A stretch of 64,000 bases of DNA from Aspidiotus rigidus (GCA_035079385.1 JAVHKY010000015.1:6448001-6512000), one strand, 5' to 3'. Positions 21,571 to 34,271 are shown, counted from the first letter of the stretch. Numbers and translations: made by a program. Notes: generated from the sequence alone by a model not told the origin.

Positions 21571-22826
21571 GTCAGAATATCAATTTAATGTAGATCCATG
21601 GGGGGAGATGCGATAAGATCGAAGGTGCTGTGGGGGGATCCGATCGTGAGGAACTCAAGTTGTTGTACACAATGTTTGAAAATTTCAGGGCTCCTTAGAA
21701 GATCTATCCTTTCTGTATGAAGATAGTGAGTCGGTAAGAGAATTAAAAAATGAAGGGTGTGGTAGACTTATGACGGTCAATGCGGCAAACTTGTGAAACC
21801 AGTTCTATCTGTTAACGTCTGACAGTTTAGCTCCAACTTGTGCGGATCGAATACAAAATCAAAGTTTACTACCACTTACAATCTTTAAATAATCCTAACG
21901 AGAGAACATTGAGAGATCTAGATGAGGGAGTTTGAATCAATCCTAATGCCAATGACCATTTAATCAAGAACCACTCAAGGTTCCAATTCAATTTTCATTT
22001 TTCTGACGTTTACGGCGTCAAATCGATAGGGAACCGATACGAGGCGGGAAAGAATGGTGAAGCCAGTATTTTGGTGAGCTGGGCATAAGAAGAAGATCAG
22101 CATTGCAGTATAGGTATGAAGCAGCCCTGGATTTATGTACAATCCAAACAAACCATGGATTGGGGCGCAAAATTTTCGAGTATATACTACGTAAAAATTC
22201 TCAATGAAATATAATTCAGAACAAAATAAACTTTTTTGTACCCTTTTTGGTGAGTCTTAGGGCGCAAATTCATGAGTGGATTGTAGGCGCGCAATAAATA
22301 AGTCCACCACTGGCATGGAGGGGAAGGCGGGCGTAAAAAGAGAGAAGCCTTGGTGCGACGGGTATGGCGAGGGATGACTTCTTTACGTTGGGAAGTCGAT
22401 TGTGGCGTTCGAGACGGATCACTAGCAAAATTAGCCACGAGCTGTGCAAACTGTGACTGAATTTTTTCATCTTCTTGCAGCTCTGGGTCTGCCATAAAAA
22501 CGCAAACTTTACCAGAGGTATGGTTGGGGTTCACACGCAGCAGATCGCTAGTTCAAATCCCATGGAAAGGAGCAAAAATTTGTGCGATGTTTCTCATTTC
22601 CTTGTATTTCTTCTGGTAGAATGTGGATCTTGGATAGGTAGCGAATAAAGATGAAACAGAGTTAGATGCAGGGGGGGGAGAATCCGGTGGGGGAGAATAT
22701 AGGAACGGAGTTTCTCATACGAGAGGATTAGATATTACCCTATGATCTAGCCCGCGTATCGAGTCCCAGGTCCCGATTTACACCCGTCCACGTAGCAGAG
22801 ATGGAGGGAGGAAAATTCTGAAGAAA
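21571..22826. other. intron sequence, nothing firmly recognised
   Basis: A minus-strand open frame at 22,534-22,187 (starting within MADPELQEDEKIQSQF) could be a relic of a retroelement gag-like ORF, but I recognise no domain. No splice evidence. Confidence 0.35.
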
Positions 22827-23450
22827 TTATTTTGCCACTATCTTGTTTGTGTGTAACGTTTTAAGAATTTTAGTAGGATTGAGACGGGTGTCAGGGATAC
22901 GAGTTAAGCATGGGGAATGAAACAACAGGCAATAAGAGCCCAGGTTCAAGATGAGTACCTTCATTGGATTGAAGCGATAGAAGGGATGAATTGTGTTGGC
23001 TAAGATTATTTGAAAAGGTGGTAAGATTTGAGTACGCCGTTTGAGGCCAGAAAGTTTGCAGTGAGTGAAAGAGCGCGGTAACGGAGAGGAGGAGCCTTTA
23101 TACCTCAGCACCACAGGCTGAGTGAAGGGCTAGCGTAGCGTGCCAAGGGGCAGTTGAAGTCCGAATTGAGTTCAGCATACTTGAGGTTGATTTGTTGAAG
23201 TGGGTGTAAATTGTAGAACCATAATCAAGTTGGTAACAAATCAGAGGTAATCATGGAGGAAGAGTTTGCGGTGACCGTCAGTACGGAAGTGTGAAATGTA
23301 TTTGAGAACGTCGTTTAAGGAATCCGCGAATTTCACTCCTAAGATTTTGATATGGGGATCCAGGAGACTTTATGGTTGAAGGTGAAACCAAGAAACTTGG
23401 CAGAGTATTGTATGGTAGTCGTGACGTTCTGTTGATGCGGGGAAAAAAGA
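22827..23450 (-). pseudogene. I-group LINE relic, post-RT region
   Basis: The minus strand contains the LINE segment after the RT active site: a WIPHIK-like start near 23,365, then LL-rich sequence and a YGS-TIYT-like block near 23,210, and a conserved-looking region to about 22,830. The same order of blocks (GGGGATCCAGG complement, TCATAATC-type block) occurs at 41,100-41,290 in a better preserved LINE. No single frame stays open. Confidence 0.5.
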
Positions 23451-23459
23451 AACATATGG

Positions 23460-24260
23460 CGTGTTACTCAAGCGAATCTACGGTAATTTTTTCTTATTCG
23501 CTCGGTATTTCTTGAACGAAGTTTATTACCTAGCAAATTTTAATTAAATAATTTTTCAGGTGACTGTCGTCTTCGGAAGCAATATTTAGAAACTGGTTAT
23601 CAACTATATGCACGGTCATCGTACACCACAGGTTACTCTCAAATCAATCTCATTAGAAAGTGGTACTGAAAAGTATTTTATAAAATATGGAAAACTCATA
23701 AATGCGATTGATGAGTTTGTGGAATTTCTTAAAAACTCCAATATCTTCTGTGTCTTGATAATCAACTGAAGGCAGCTCCAAGTAGTCACAGGTGGGCCAC
23801 CAATAACATCATTTTCCATCGCCAAAAGTTTGCTTCCTCTAAAAATTTTGAAGGTTTTCCAGGTCAACTCCCAATTTCATTATTGGCTTATAATACTCGT
23901 AGCAGTATTTTTAAGCTTTTAAGGCACAGAGGAGAAACAGAAATGAGATACGACCGTAGAGAACCTCCTTATACCAGGATTGCGATTGGGGGTACGTTGA
24001 CAACCAGTTTCTAAAAATTGAATTTCGATGACTTATTTTGAAAAATTTTTCGGAGACAATTTATTATTTTTTTCTTTCAGTCTACCGATCAGTAAATTGA
24101 CTTACTTGGTGCGACCAACGTTTCATCAAAGTTTAATGAGTTAGTTTTTAAAAACATAACTTTTGAGCCGAAAATGTGGAAAAGAAGAGGAATGAATGAT
24201 GCAGCTTATGTTGGGGTCTTCAAAAAACTAAAAAAAAAAAAATACGGTAGGTAACAAATA
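23460..24260. other. intron sequence next to the Ig1 exon, nothing recognised
   Basis: AT-rich and non-repetitive by eye. It ends at the donor (GTGAGT, minus strand) of the 24.3-kb exon. Confidence 0.4.
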
Positions 24261-24265
24261 CTCAC

Positions 24266-24474
24266 ATCTAGATTAATTCCATTCTGTGGGAATGTTGAAA
24301 TAGGCGGCGTAAATTCTGGCATGTATCGAAAAAATTCGAATTCATCTTTGTACCACTTGACGGAATATAGTTTCCCGTGACCAAGTTCGAATTCACATGA
24401 GAGCACAGCCGAATCATTCAAGTCCTTATGACGTGGTATGCTTACGTTTGTCAGTCTTAAGCCGTTTGATTCAG
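24266..24474 (-). CDS. Beat-family Ig protein, exon for first half of Ig domain 1 (partial gene)
   Basis: Minus-strand exon of 209 bp encoding 69 full codons. The protein runs from ESNGLRLTNVSIPRH through VLSCEFEL and LYSVKWYKDEFEFFRYMP to FPQNGINLD. The first Ig cysteine (LSC), the YSVKWYKD strand and the FYRYMP-like segment are hallmarks of the Beaten-path family, secreted or membrane-anchored Ig proteins of arthropod neurons that act in axon guidance and bind Side-family receptors. The acceptor is AG after a long T run. The donor is GTGAGT at 24,265-24,261. The exon starts with two bases of a split codon (G|CT) and ends in phase 0, which fits the next exon. The signal-peptide exon should lie at higher coordinates but was not found. 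The family call is strong; which Beat paralogue it is cannot be told from the sequence alone. Confidence 0.88.
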
Positions 24475-24479
24475 CTAAA

Positions 24480-27400
24480 AAAAAAAACAATTATTCAAAT
24501 TATTACTGTATATTATCGTGTTGGAAAAGTTGAAATCTTATTTCGACTAAGATATTTCAAGGGTTTTTGAAACTTCTCATTCTGCATAATTAATTTTAGG
24601 TGTGGTATCTGTATTACACTTGACCACGGGTATCCAGCAATAATTAAACCAGTATATCAGGCCGTGGGTCTTAAGTCTGCGTATGTCTACGAAGAAAGGG
24701 AGCAAGGTTTCACTTATTCGAATTAGGTTCAATTCAGCATTTTCGCACATCCCTCCAATGAATAGTTTTCGCTACGCCGCTGTACTTGTTCAGGAAACCA
24801 ATGGCTTCAATATTGACCTAAGTATGATGGAGTCGTTCTCGTGAAGCTCTCGAGGATCGTCTCACGGTCGAACAAGCGTACATCAAGTATGAGTGTACAA
24901 AAAAGGCGCTTCGCGTGCCCCCTTGGACCCGCTATCGTTCTCATTTTCAACTAAGGTGAAATCTTAGTACGAGGAACACGGAAAATGGCTTTCTTTTTTA
25001 ACTTATTATTATCATTACAGTATGGGAAAATAATCTAAAATTATATAACACTCCATTGTCCAAAAAGGCGTTACTCCCGCCCATCCTAGGGCATAGGCCT
25101 CCCCGATTTTCCTTCAGGAACATCTGTTTGGGACACTCCTGGTTTACAGAATATCTACCTTATCGCTTATTTCCTTCCTTCATCTCGTTCTTGGTTTACC
25201 TATTTCTTTTTCCAGTCCATATGGGATTCATTCATATAAGCTTTTAAATAGTTACCAACATCGTCAACTACTAAATCGCTATTAAATTTCTCTTTTCAGG
25301 TCACACTTAAGCCAAAGACGTGTTCCACGTCAAAAAAAAAACGACCATCGAGCTGTATAAATCAGGGGAATTGAAAAACTTTGTGACTTGAAATTTTTCA
25401 TAGGCATCTATCTCCTTCCCCCCCCCCTCCAAGTTTTTTGGTCAACATTTTTCTATCAATCGCATTAATTAAAACGAACAGGGGACCTTCTTTATGGGAG
25501 ACCTTAACTCTATCCCACACCACCTTAAGTTACTCGTATTGTCGTTCCTCTTCTTCTTTCTCTTTTCCATCGTCTGTCAATCTTCTGGTTTCTCAAGTAG
25601 GTCAGAGCCCTCATCATCCACTCTACCCACGCCCCTCCAACGTGTTCCAAATCCCTTCGACTAGCCTAGATTTTCCTGTTATTTAGCCTGGATATCACTC
25701 ACGTTTATTTGAATTAGAATGACGTAAGGTTTGTTAATTTGGCGTTATTAAGATTTGTTGATGGCCATAAGTTTTTATATCATGATTATAAATTATCTAG
25801 TATGGCGAGTGCGACAGAACAGTCTAGACTTACATTGGTTTTAAAACTGTATTTTACCCAGCTTAATTTTCCAAGTCGCTGTCTTCTCATTCTTTCCTTC
25901 TCGTTCTCCAAGTCTTCAAATGCCTATGGCCGACCTTTGAAGAAGCCCTCAAGCAGGTCAGAGCCCTCGCCACTCTCTGTACTTGTGCCGCGCGAAATGT
26001 TCCAAATATCCATCGCCTAGCCTGGACTCCATTGTCCTCCGTCGACTCCTATTTTCTTCAAGTCTTCCCCTCCCCTCACATGCCTTCTTTTCTTCAAGCA
26101 CTCGGGTAACTATAAACAACCTTTGACAATTTTCCCATAGAGAAAGAAATTCCTCAGCTGCTCAGCTTACAGCAATCATACCGTACTTATTCAACTCCTC
26201 GAATACGCTAATTTTTTTTTCTCTCAGTTTACATCTTGCGTAGTCTTTTTGGACAGATGCGTGAGGATGGGAAAACTTTAGGACGTAGGATAAGGAGGAA
26301 AAAAATGCAAATTTATACCTTCACAACGCGCCAGTTAGCCATTTTATTTCATTCTTACTCATATTTACAAAAGTTCGGAACGACACACTATCAACAAGAG
26401 CATAATTATAATATGGAGAGCAGCACAAAAAAGAGCGCCAATATACTTTTTCGCGGTGATATATGTTGAGGCAAAACGGTTAAGGATTCTTTTTTAAGTA
26501 TTTAAAACAGTTCACGTTTCTCTCGTTCAACTATTATGAAAGAGTATTTCAGGGTTTTCCCCAAACATATATTAGTTGACTTTTTTTTTTTTTTTTCAAC
26601 TTCAAAAAATTGTTGTTCTGAAAAGTTGATGAATAGTATGAGCTTTTGCTATCATCTTCCTCTCTTCATGATGGAAAATAAGAGACGAATAAACTTACGG
26701 TCGTTCGCGAATTTCTCCTTGTAATTTATTATGCTCTGATGCCTGACTAAACAGGATTATAGACGCGAGTTTTAAGGGTTGATATTCTACACCGGTAAAT
26801 GAGACTCGCGCGAAGATAGCGCGCGAACGAGGACTAAAAAGTTGGAATTTACGACGTTACCCTTCGTCCCGTCGCGTGTTGACGGCACTCCACCATACAG
26901 GTTTTCTCAACTTTTCGTTTCATCACTTCATTTGGACTTTGCAAAAGCGCTGGTCTTCATTCATTTATTTACTTACATGTACTACCTTACTTCATTTTTT
27001 CCTTTCTTCTACAGATTCTATTTCATTACACTTTTCCATTATAACGTAGTGATTACGTCCAATTCAGACATGTGTACAGGATGAAATGCAGTTAACGAAG
27101 AGTTCGTTGCAACTCAGAACGGTATTTTTCAGGACTGGTCATATTGATGCTTCATTTCGTCGTATGGCTCTGACAGTGACAGCTCAATCACTCTACGAAA
27201 TTGGCGATTATTACCGAAATTTTTACCGAGACTCGCGGGGGAAAAATAAACAAATTAGATAAAGGAACGCTTTTAAATGGTATTAAATTCTAAATTTGCG
27301 AAATTAATAACAGAGCGTGTGGCATAACAGTATATTCGACGCGGCTGTTAATAGTATATCGTATCCATTTACTGGTCCATTTGTTGATTGTAATTAGGAT

Positions 27401-28240
27401 ACTTGATGAGAGTAATATCAAACGTATGGACGTATTATACGGACGCGAAAAACACTATTAAAGGGGGTTGATTTAACTTCCTGCGTTTCATCATGATACT
27501 AATGTATTTTTACAAACTCCGTTATTATGGGGTGCGATTATCAACGTTTACTTTTTTTTTCTTCTATTTTATTTTTCTAACGTAAACATCCTGACAAAGC
27601 TATTAGTATAGTTCTGAGTCGAGTCAAAATTTACCTGGCTGTTGGCACGTGAATGCATCTGTGCAAGCGAAATTTTTGATTAGATAAAAAGAGTTTACAT
27701 AAAGAGGAAAGAAAATGCTTCACTTTAACGCACACATCGTAACGCTGCTGAGGACAATAACTTTAAATCAACGTCACATGTGGCCCGCCTTCGTGCCATT
27801 TTTCACGGCTATCTCTCTCGAGCGAGCGAAGATATACGTGAGGATGAACGAAATCTGAAATTTGCATCCGTTTAAAATTTAGTCTCTACAAAAAACGCTT
27901 ATAGTTAGGCGATTTACGTGGATTTTTCTTCTCTTCTTTTTGCGCGCGAAGTCATTTTCTTGGCTGTTTAAAACGTATAAGGTTTGAATGTTTCAAATGA
28001 ATACAAAATTATACGACGAAATAGTCGCGAGCGTATGAGACTTACGATGGAAGCAACAAATTTAAAGCGAATTGGAGTTATTTGATTTATTTATTTCGTT
28101 TTACCGATTTTACGCCCCCTCTCAACTACTCGAATATGTTTTTTGATAAATATCGCGAAAGTATAGAAGTACATAACATATGGGGCTTAGATGAAAAGTG
28201 AGAAGACTCGAGGCCTACGGTGAGAAGGCAAGTGGTCAGT
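24480..28240. other. upstream intron or 5' flank of the Beat-like gene; one internal duplication
   Basis: No gene recognised. A block containing GGTCAGAGCCCTC, GTTCCAAAT and CTAGCCT(A/G)GA appears twice, near 25,600-25,670 and 25,955-26,030, so part of this region is an old duplication of about 350 bp spacing. T-rich runs at 26,210-26,220 and 26,580-26,596. The missing signal-peptide exon could lie here or further up; none could be supported. Confidence 0.35.
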
Positions 28241-28241
28241 G

Positions 28242-28671
28242 AAAGGCTCTAGCCGGGTAAGGGGGGAAAAAGACTTCCTCGCAAAATGTTCCGAATGTAT
28301 GTCGAAATGTTGTCCCTAATAAGAAAACTCGAAAACCTAAGAATTTACCTATCCGCAAACCCATATGGGCTGCAGACCCAGTTTTAGGTCTGAAAGCCAA
28401 ATGTTTGTGTCTCAGATATTTTAGAAGATGTAGACATGGTTTCAAAACAAAATCGTCCCTATTTTCCCTAGCTCATCGCTCCGCGATCATTATTGCCTGA
28501 GATACAGCCATTTGGATTTTAGGCCTAAAAATAGCTCTATAGCCCAAATGTTTCTGCGGATGGGTCCAATTCTGTGGATTTCGAGTTTTCTCATTTGGAA
28601 CAACATTTCGACATACGTTCGGAATAGTTTGCGACCAAGACTATTTTCCCCCTTACCCGGCTAGAGCCTTT
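28242..28671. mobile_element. 430-bp foldback, short member of the AAAGGCTCTAGCCGGG family
   Basis: Starts AAAGGCTCTAGCCGGGTAAG and ends with its exact inverse, CTTACCCGGCTAGAGCCTTT. The two arms of about 200 bp match each other along their length (for example CCCATATGGGCTGCAGACCC against the CTCTATAGCCCAAATG side) and match the outer 220 bp of each arm of the giant foldback at 55,937-59,605. Non-coding; an internal-deletion derivative of the larger element. Confidence 0.88.
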
Positions 28672-28723
28672 GAAATGAAGTAATTTTTATCGTTAAAACG
28701 CCTGACTAATGGAGTGTATAGGC

Positions 28724-29095
28724 CAGGCCTGCTCAACCTTTTACGACTCGCGGGCCACATCTGTGTCTCCCGAAATTTCCACGGGCCGCAAATCGTTTAC
28801 CTATATTTAATAACGATTTTATTGTAATGTAGAACGATAATTAAAGGGAAAATATTCCTGAACTCGGAGCTGAAAAACAAAGACAGCCATCACATTGATT
28901 AGATTACTTTCCTATTTTTTCAGCATTATTTTTTTTCTATTTTTTTTTTTTCATATATGTTTGCATGCATTGAAAAAAAAAATCTTTGTATCCTACTTGT
29001 ATTATGAAATCAAATCGTGTCATGAAATCGTAAGGTTTCTACTACTTTTTGGGTTTTCTGAAATTCTTTCGCGGGCCGCAGGTTGAGCAGGCCTG
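28724..29095. mobile_element. hAT-type MITE with perfect 8-bp target-site duplication
   Basis: Terminal inverted repeats CAGGCCTGCTCAACC at the left and GGTTGAGCAGGCCTG at the right, each continuing into a CGCGGGCC block. Flanked by GTATAGGC at 28,716-28,723 and 29,096-29,103, an exact 8-bp duplication as made by hAT transposases. The 372-bp interior is AT-rich and non-coding. Its ends resemble the hAT end at 55,666. Confidence 0.92.
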
Positions 29096-29384
29096 GTATA
29101 GGCAATTTATTTAGCGTAGACAATAGATTTTTCTAATTTTGTTTCATATTATTTTCATTTTTTCAGAGACTTCCTCTAACATGTGATATTCTGGTGTGTG
29201 GTTGTGTCCTAATGTTTCGAATTTCACTCCATAGCAATGCTGGTCTTAAAGTTGGAAGAGTGTTTTACGAGCACAAACGTCTATGTTGCCCCCCCCCCTT
29301 TTTTCTCTTCTTTTCTATGCTTTTATTATTTTGCTTTATTCATCTTGTTTGTATCTCAATGAACCATATCGACTCATTATTTTG

Positions 29385-30150
29385 ACGACGTCGATTTTGA
29401 ATCGATTTAGTTCCGCCCAATGTCGACCGCAAATCGACCCAGAATGACTCGAAGGCAGCTCAAAATCGATCGCTCATTTCGTTTCACCAACTCATTGTTG
29501 ACGTCGAAATTGAGTCAGAATCCTGGTATTGTCGAGAGAAAATCGACGTCTCCGTCTTGGATCAATTGTTTGTCATTCCTCAGCAGAAGACTTGCAATCG
29601 ACGTCAAAATTGCGTAGATTCTGAGAGTCGCTCAATCTAAAAGGGTTATAAAATTGAGATCAAAATTGAGTCGACTCCAAGTGAGATTTTAATTTTGGTT
29701 GAAAATCGATGTCAAAATTGCGTCAATTTCATCATTGATGTACTGGTGAAGCATAATTAGATTTGATTGCATATTCTACCTGCGAGTAGCGAAGTCACCA
29801 AACCTACAGAACACTACAAGCGGATGGATCGATGTTGAATTTCAGTCGATAAGCATGAATTTTTGGAACACAATAACTCAACTGCCAATTGACGCAACAG
29901 AAAAGTTGATTTCAGGTCACAGGTCGATGAAAAATTCAAAGAAGTGGGCTTGAAAGCGATTTGAAATAGAACTAACAAATGAATCAAATAAAGTCTTCTG
30001 CAGATGTCCATATTGACCTGATATCGACGTCGCCGTTCAGTCGATTCCTACGATAGAGACGCTATTTTGACCAAAACATCGAAAAAGTAAATTTTTAGAC
30101 GATTTTGGTATCGACCTGAAATTGAATCAAAATCGACGGTCGACAATATT
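29385..30150. repeat. degenerate repeat based on ATCGACGTCAAAATTGAGTC
   Basis: About a dozen imperfect, irregularly spaced versions of a 20-bp motif such as ATCGACGTCAAAATTGAGTC or TCGATGTCAAAATTGCGTC, in both orientations, over roughly 750 bp. The core TCGACGTCGA is near-palindromic. No coding capacity. Looks like an old, decayed satellite or the inside of an unidentified element. Confidence 0.6.
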
Positions 30151-32284
30151 TATTGGGTAGCTGTCCATCGTTTTTTTTTCTTTCTTGTTATGTATCATTA
30201 GAACATCAATTTGCCTAATTTTCATCTACAACCCTCTATTAAACTTTGAGACGGGTTGTACGTTGTCTCGTTCTGCTTTAAATTCTTATTACATAATATT
30301 TGCCTTTTTATCTAATGTCAGTTTGATCTTGTTTTTATACTTTCCGAGTGACTCAATTCAAAAATAATGTCTTTCTCTAGTTTTCAAGATGCATTTCCAT
30401 ACAGAATTTTTTTCTGACGGACGTGAAAGTGCAAATTCACGAATAGAGGATGGAGATAGTTGAGCTCTTGACTTGCGTTAAAAACTGTAATTTTTTGTAA
30501 AACCATTATCAATTATGACGTTGATGCAATGATATATGAAGAAACGAATGAAGGAGAGAACAAGTTACAAAAATCTGAATACCTTTATAAACGTTCGTCT
30601 GCGTATTCGTTCAACTGTTTGTTTGTTCTCTTACATCTCAAGAACCGCTTGACCGATCACTTTCAAATTTTCAGGATTTTTTTGTTTTATTGAGAAAGAA
30701 TTTTTAAGCCATGAGTGAAAATTTTAACCCGCATAGGAAGAGCGTTCTCATTAAAAATTGTGTACTTGCTGTACGTATCACTTGGCGTAGAGGAAGGCCA
30801 ATAGCAAAGAAAAACAGCAGGACAGTGACTCATTTGAGGGCCAGTTTTACCAACGAGTGACGATGAAAATCATGTGACAGGTTAAGCTCCAATTTAGCCA
30901 ATAAAACGCCTGATTTTGGCGACATAAGCTAGGGTTAGTACTTTGATAAAATTGGCCCGGTGTCATTTGTGTCGTTCTAGCGCATGCGTAGCAACACAAG
31001 ATCGAGGTTACAGTGTAGAGTCGTTTGTCGTTTTTTTATTATTGTCTTTGTCCTATATCTTTGGTAATCGGGTATTTTCGACCCATATAGCGGAAGTGAC
31101 CGAAGTCCATTTGTTGAAGGGGATCCTATGTGAAAACTATAGGGGCCGAGCGTAGTTATGATTCTTTGTTTTATTAGAACTGTACTTTTGGCTAGAGGGG
31201 GCTAGTGACAAGTCTAGGGGGGGACTCAGCTCCTTCTTGCCCCCCTTGATTACAGGCCTGAACTGTGCAAAATGTTTGAAGGCTGCATGAACGTACGTGC
31301 GTCCTTAGTTCTCTCGATATTCTGTTTTGGTTCAAACACTGAAGTAAGAAATCCAGTTTCGGTTTTTTGCGAATGGTAAAGTTTGAAACAGGGCGAAAAA
31401 CTGGATTGAAAGATTTCATGAGAATGACTAGACAGGGGTATTCGTGAGTTCTCCACTGCGCTGCAGGCGAGTGCAAAGCACAAGCAGGGGTGTCCTAAAC
31501 TGATTAGTTGTCGTCTTTTACGTTAGTAATTCAGTGGGTGGTCATCATGATCAAAATGTTAAATTCCATGTTCTTTGTCCTTCCATCCAAGAGATAATAT
31601 TATACCGATTCTTCAACTTTTAAATAACCAAAATAATGTAGAAATGAATGACTTGAATGAAATGTTGGGACACCTTGTACTTTGAAATTGTAGTTACATA
31701 AATTTTCCTCCTAGTGAACTCGTGAAAAGACGTTTTTATGTCAAATGGAAATCGATTGGAAGCAAGAAATTGATTTCAAGATCAATCAGAAACCACCCAG
31801 ACCAGATTCTTGTCAAGTTGAAGTCCTACGATGACTTAATTTTTATCAAAATTTTTGGGGATTGATTTCTAGAAGCATTCTTTCTTCTTCACTAAAGCAA
31901 TAAAAGGGAATGGTCAATTTTTAAGATGAGTTTCGCAGTAGACCGGATTAGGCCTCTATAATCGCGCCACAACTTATCCCAGACTCATCGAGAGAAAGGA
32001 AATCTGTTACGAGGTTTCATAGGAGAAGTTTTGCAGAGCTAATAATGGGGTAAATATTTTGCAAAATGCTTTAAAAAAAAACACTCACGCAGTCGCGTGA
32101 GTAGTACACGACTTTTCTTCCCACAATGCAAGAAACATTGAGAGAGTCACTCCCTCTCTTTAAATTAAATACCAATGACCTGTCAATCATGTCAAACATT
32201 TGTAGAATAAACAATAAAACTCAGTTTATAAATTCTATCACTACGATGTCACATCAACAGATAACAGAGTAAAGATACCTATAA
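30151..32284. other. mostly unrecognised; short dispersed repeat at 30,610-30,690
   Basis: The segment with TCTCAAGAACCGCTTGACCG is shared in inverted form with 15,605-15,680. No exon or transposon coding sequence recognised in the rest. Confidence 0.35.
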
Positions 32285-32405
32285 TCCAATAAGGAAACCT
32301 GAATTTTGTTATAATTTAGGCTAAGAGTCATCTAAAACCTACAAAACGTCTCCAGAAAAACCACTCCCCCTCCCCCTGTCCAAACTGCTACGAGGCTATA
32401 ACAGT
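32285..32405 (+). repeat. dispersed repeat, copy 1 (partner at 34,315)
   Basis: Starts TAAGGAAACCTGAATTTT and includes CACTCCCCCTCCCCCTGTCC and TGCTACGAGG. The same order occurs at 34,315-34,415. In the second copy it runs straight into AATACCTCACTTTTCTAG; here that block sits at 32,770, after about 360 bp that include a LINE RNase H fragment. So the 32.4-32.77-kb DNA is an insertion in this repeat. Confidence 0.6.
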
Positions 32406-32479
32406 TGTTTCTAATAAAAAAGAGCTCTACAATCATTTTTTCCCATACCTTATTCTTAGCATATTATTAGTCTAGTATA

Positions 32480-33587
32480 CTGTATATTAGGATGAGTGGT
32501 TCAATTCTTTATCACTTCCGATTTCTGGCATCTCTTAAAGCTATCTCGAGCTGCTATTCCTCTCGTGCACTCATAAATTGCCTTCACGCTATCATATCAC
32601 CATTTTCTATGCACACTCCACCCCAAAATTCTTCATCTGGGAATCCAGCTACAACGAGATCCCGAAAAACTAAAAAAATCGATGTCGAAACGAAAGAAGC
32701 AACCAATCACCCAATAGTCAACCCCTCATTCCTTCCCTCACGCTTCAACCATTCTAAACGTATTAACAAAATACCTCACTTTTCTAGCTAGAAAATTCGG
32801 TAAAAATATATAGCACCCAAGCCCGGTTTACTCGTTAGTCTAATCTCAAATCTCACTCAAAAAAGCCAGTCCAAATTGAAAATAATCTTTCCATCTCTTT
32901 TGACACCTCAAATCAACTATGAACCACTATTAATTATGTACCCATACATGAAAAAATGACAAATAAATAAATTATTAATTAAGAGTGAAATCACCCAGGT
33001 ATAGTCTCGCATCAGCACACTTGATGAAGATTAAAAAATTGTACTTAATCATTCAAACTCAAGGTTTTCACTAAAATCAGTCGAATAACAAATTAAGAAA
33101 AATAAAACGTGAACCCACATTTTGGTCCTCATCCCAACGAAATTCAAGGCAAGAGGAGGTCATTTTAGCTCGGCTGCGAATAGGCCACACTCGTCTTACT
33201 CATACTTATCTTCTCACTAATCTCGCTCCTCCATCATGCCCTCACTGTCTCCAAGAAAATTTATCAGTTGATCATTTTATTTTCTCATGCCCCGTCCTGC
33301 AACCCACTCGAACCTCCCTAAATATATCTTCCAATATCAATGCAGCACTAAACAACAACTCCGAAACCATCGACTCAACCTCAACTTATTTACGCACCAC
33401 TCAATTCTACAACTTCATATAATTCACCAACAAATTCCGTTCGATCGCCACTCAATTCCACCAATACGTACCTAATTTAACCTAATTCAAGTAATGTTCT
33501 AAAATAAGATTGTAACGCCGAGCAAATAACCCTCGTGCAGTTTATAATGCTCGTAAAATAATAATAAAAAAAAAAAAAAAAAAAAAA
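32480..33587 (+). pseudogene. I-group LINE 3' end: RNase H and C-terminal tail with poly-A
   Basis: Plus-strand pieces. Near 32,510-32,760 is an RNase H trace (LASLKAISSCYSS, then DVETKEATN). Near 33,140-33,450 is the characteristic C-terminal stretch EVILARLRIGHTRLTHTYLL followed by PPSCPHC, HFIFSCP. A poly-A run ends the element at 33,563-33,587. The TRLRIGHTRLTH block is a hallmark of LINEs of the I/R1 assemblage with RNase H. The two pieces are separated by unrelated DNA (32,770-33,130), so they may be two insertions or one broken one. Confidence 0.75.
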
Positions 33588-33953
33588 CTATCGAGTATGA
33601 CTAATAATAATGAAAAATAGCTAGAAAAATGAACAACTCGCCATTGCCACTATCCGTTCAAAAATAAATTTAACAAAACAAATAAAATTTGACAAAACAA
33701 AATTCAACGCTCTAGGGGCTGTGGGAAGCGAGATACAAGTGTACTAAATTTGAACGAAAAGGTTTCATCAGAAATAAAATCCAATGAACCCTTGGTAAAG
33801 AACGAACGAAGAATGAACCTGTCGAATGATGAAAGGTTCTTCACAATACACGTACTGATAACGAAAGTGGTAAACGTATAGGAAAATCCGCTTCTCCTAA
33901 CGTAAGCAGCTACTCGCAGCTATTCGTAAGAAGCTACTCGTAATAGTGAAAAA

Positions 33954-34271
33954 TTTTCAACAAAAGTAAAAATTTCTCGAGAACTACTCATCCGATCCTC
34001 AAAAAAAATGCAGGTGCACATCTTCAAATATAATACTACAATATGGCCGAGTTACAAAAAAATCCATCGGGTAGTTTCGGAGGAGTTCCGCGGACAAAAA
34101 GGTACTCGAAATACTGCAAAATTTCTCAACAAATTGAAAATTTCTCGAGAACTACTCATCCGATTTTCAAAAAAATTGCAGGTGCACATCTTCAGATATA
34201 CTACTACAATATGGCCAAGTTACAAAAAAATCCATCGGGTAGTTTCAGAGGAGTTCCGCGGACAAAAAAAT

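Noticed and set aside
22187..22534. Minus-strand open frame of 115 codons as a gene
   Set aside because: No recognisable domain, no splice sites in a fitting place, and next to LINE debris. Could be a gag-like relic but not supported.
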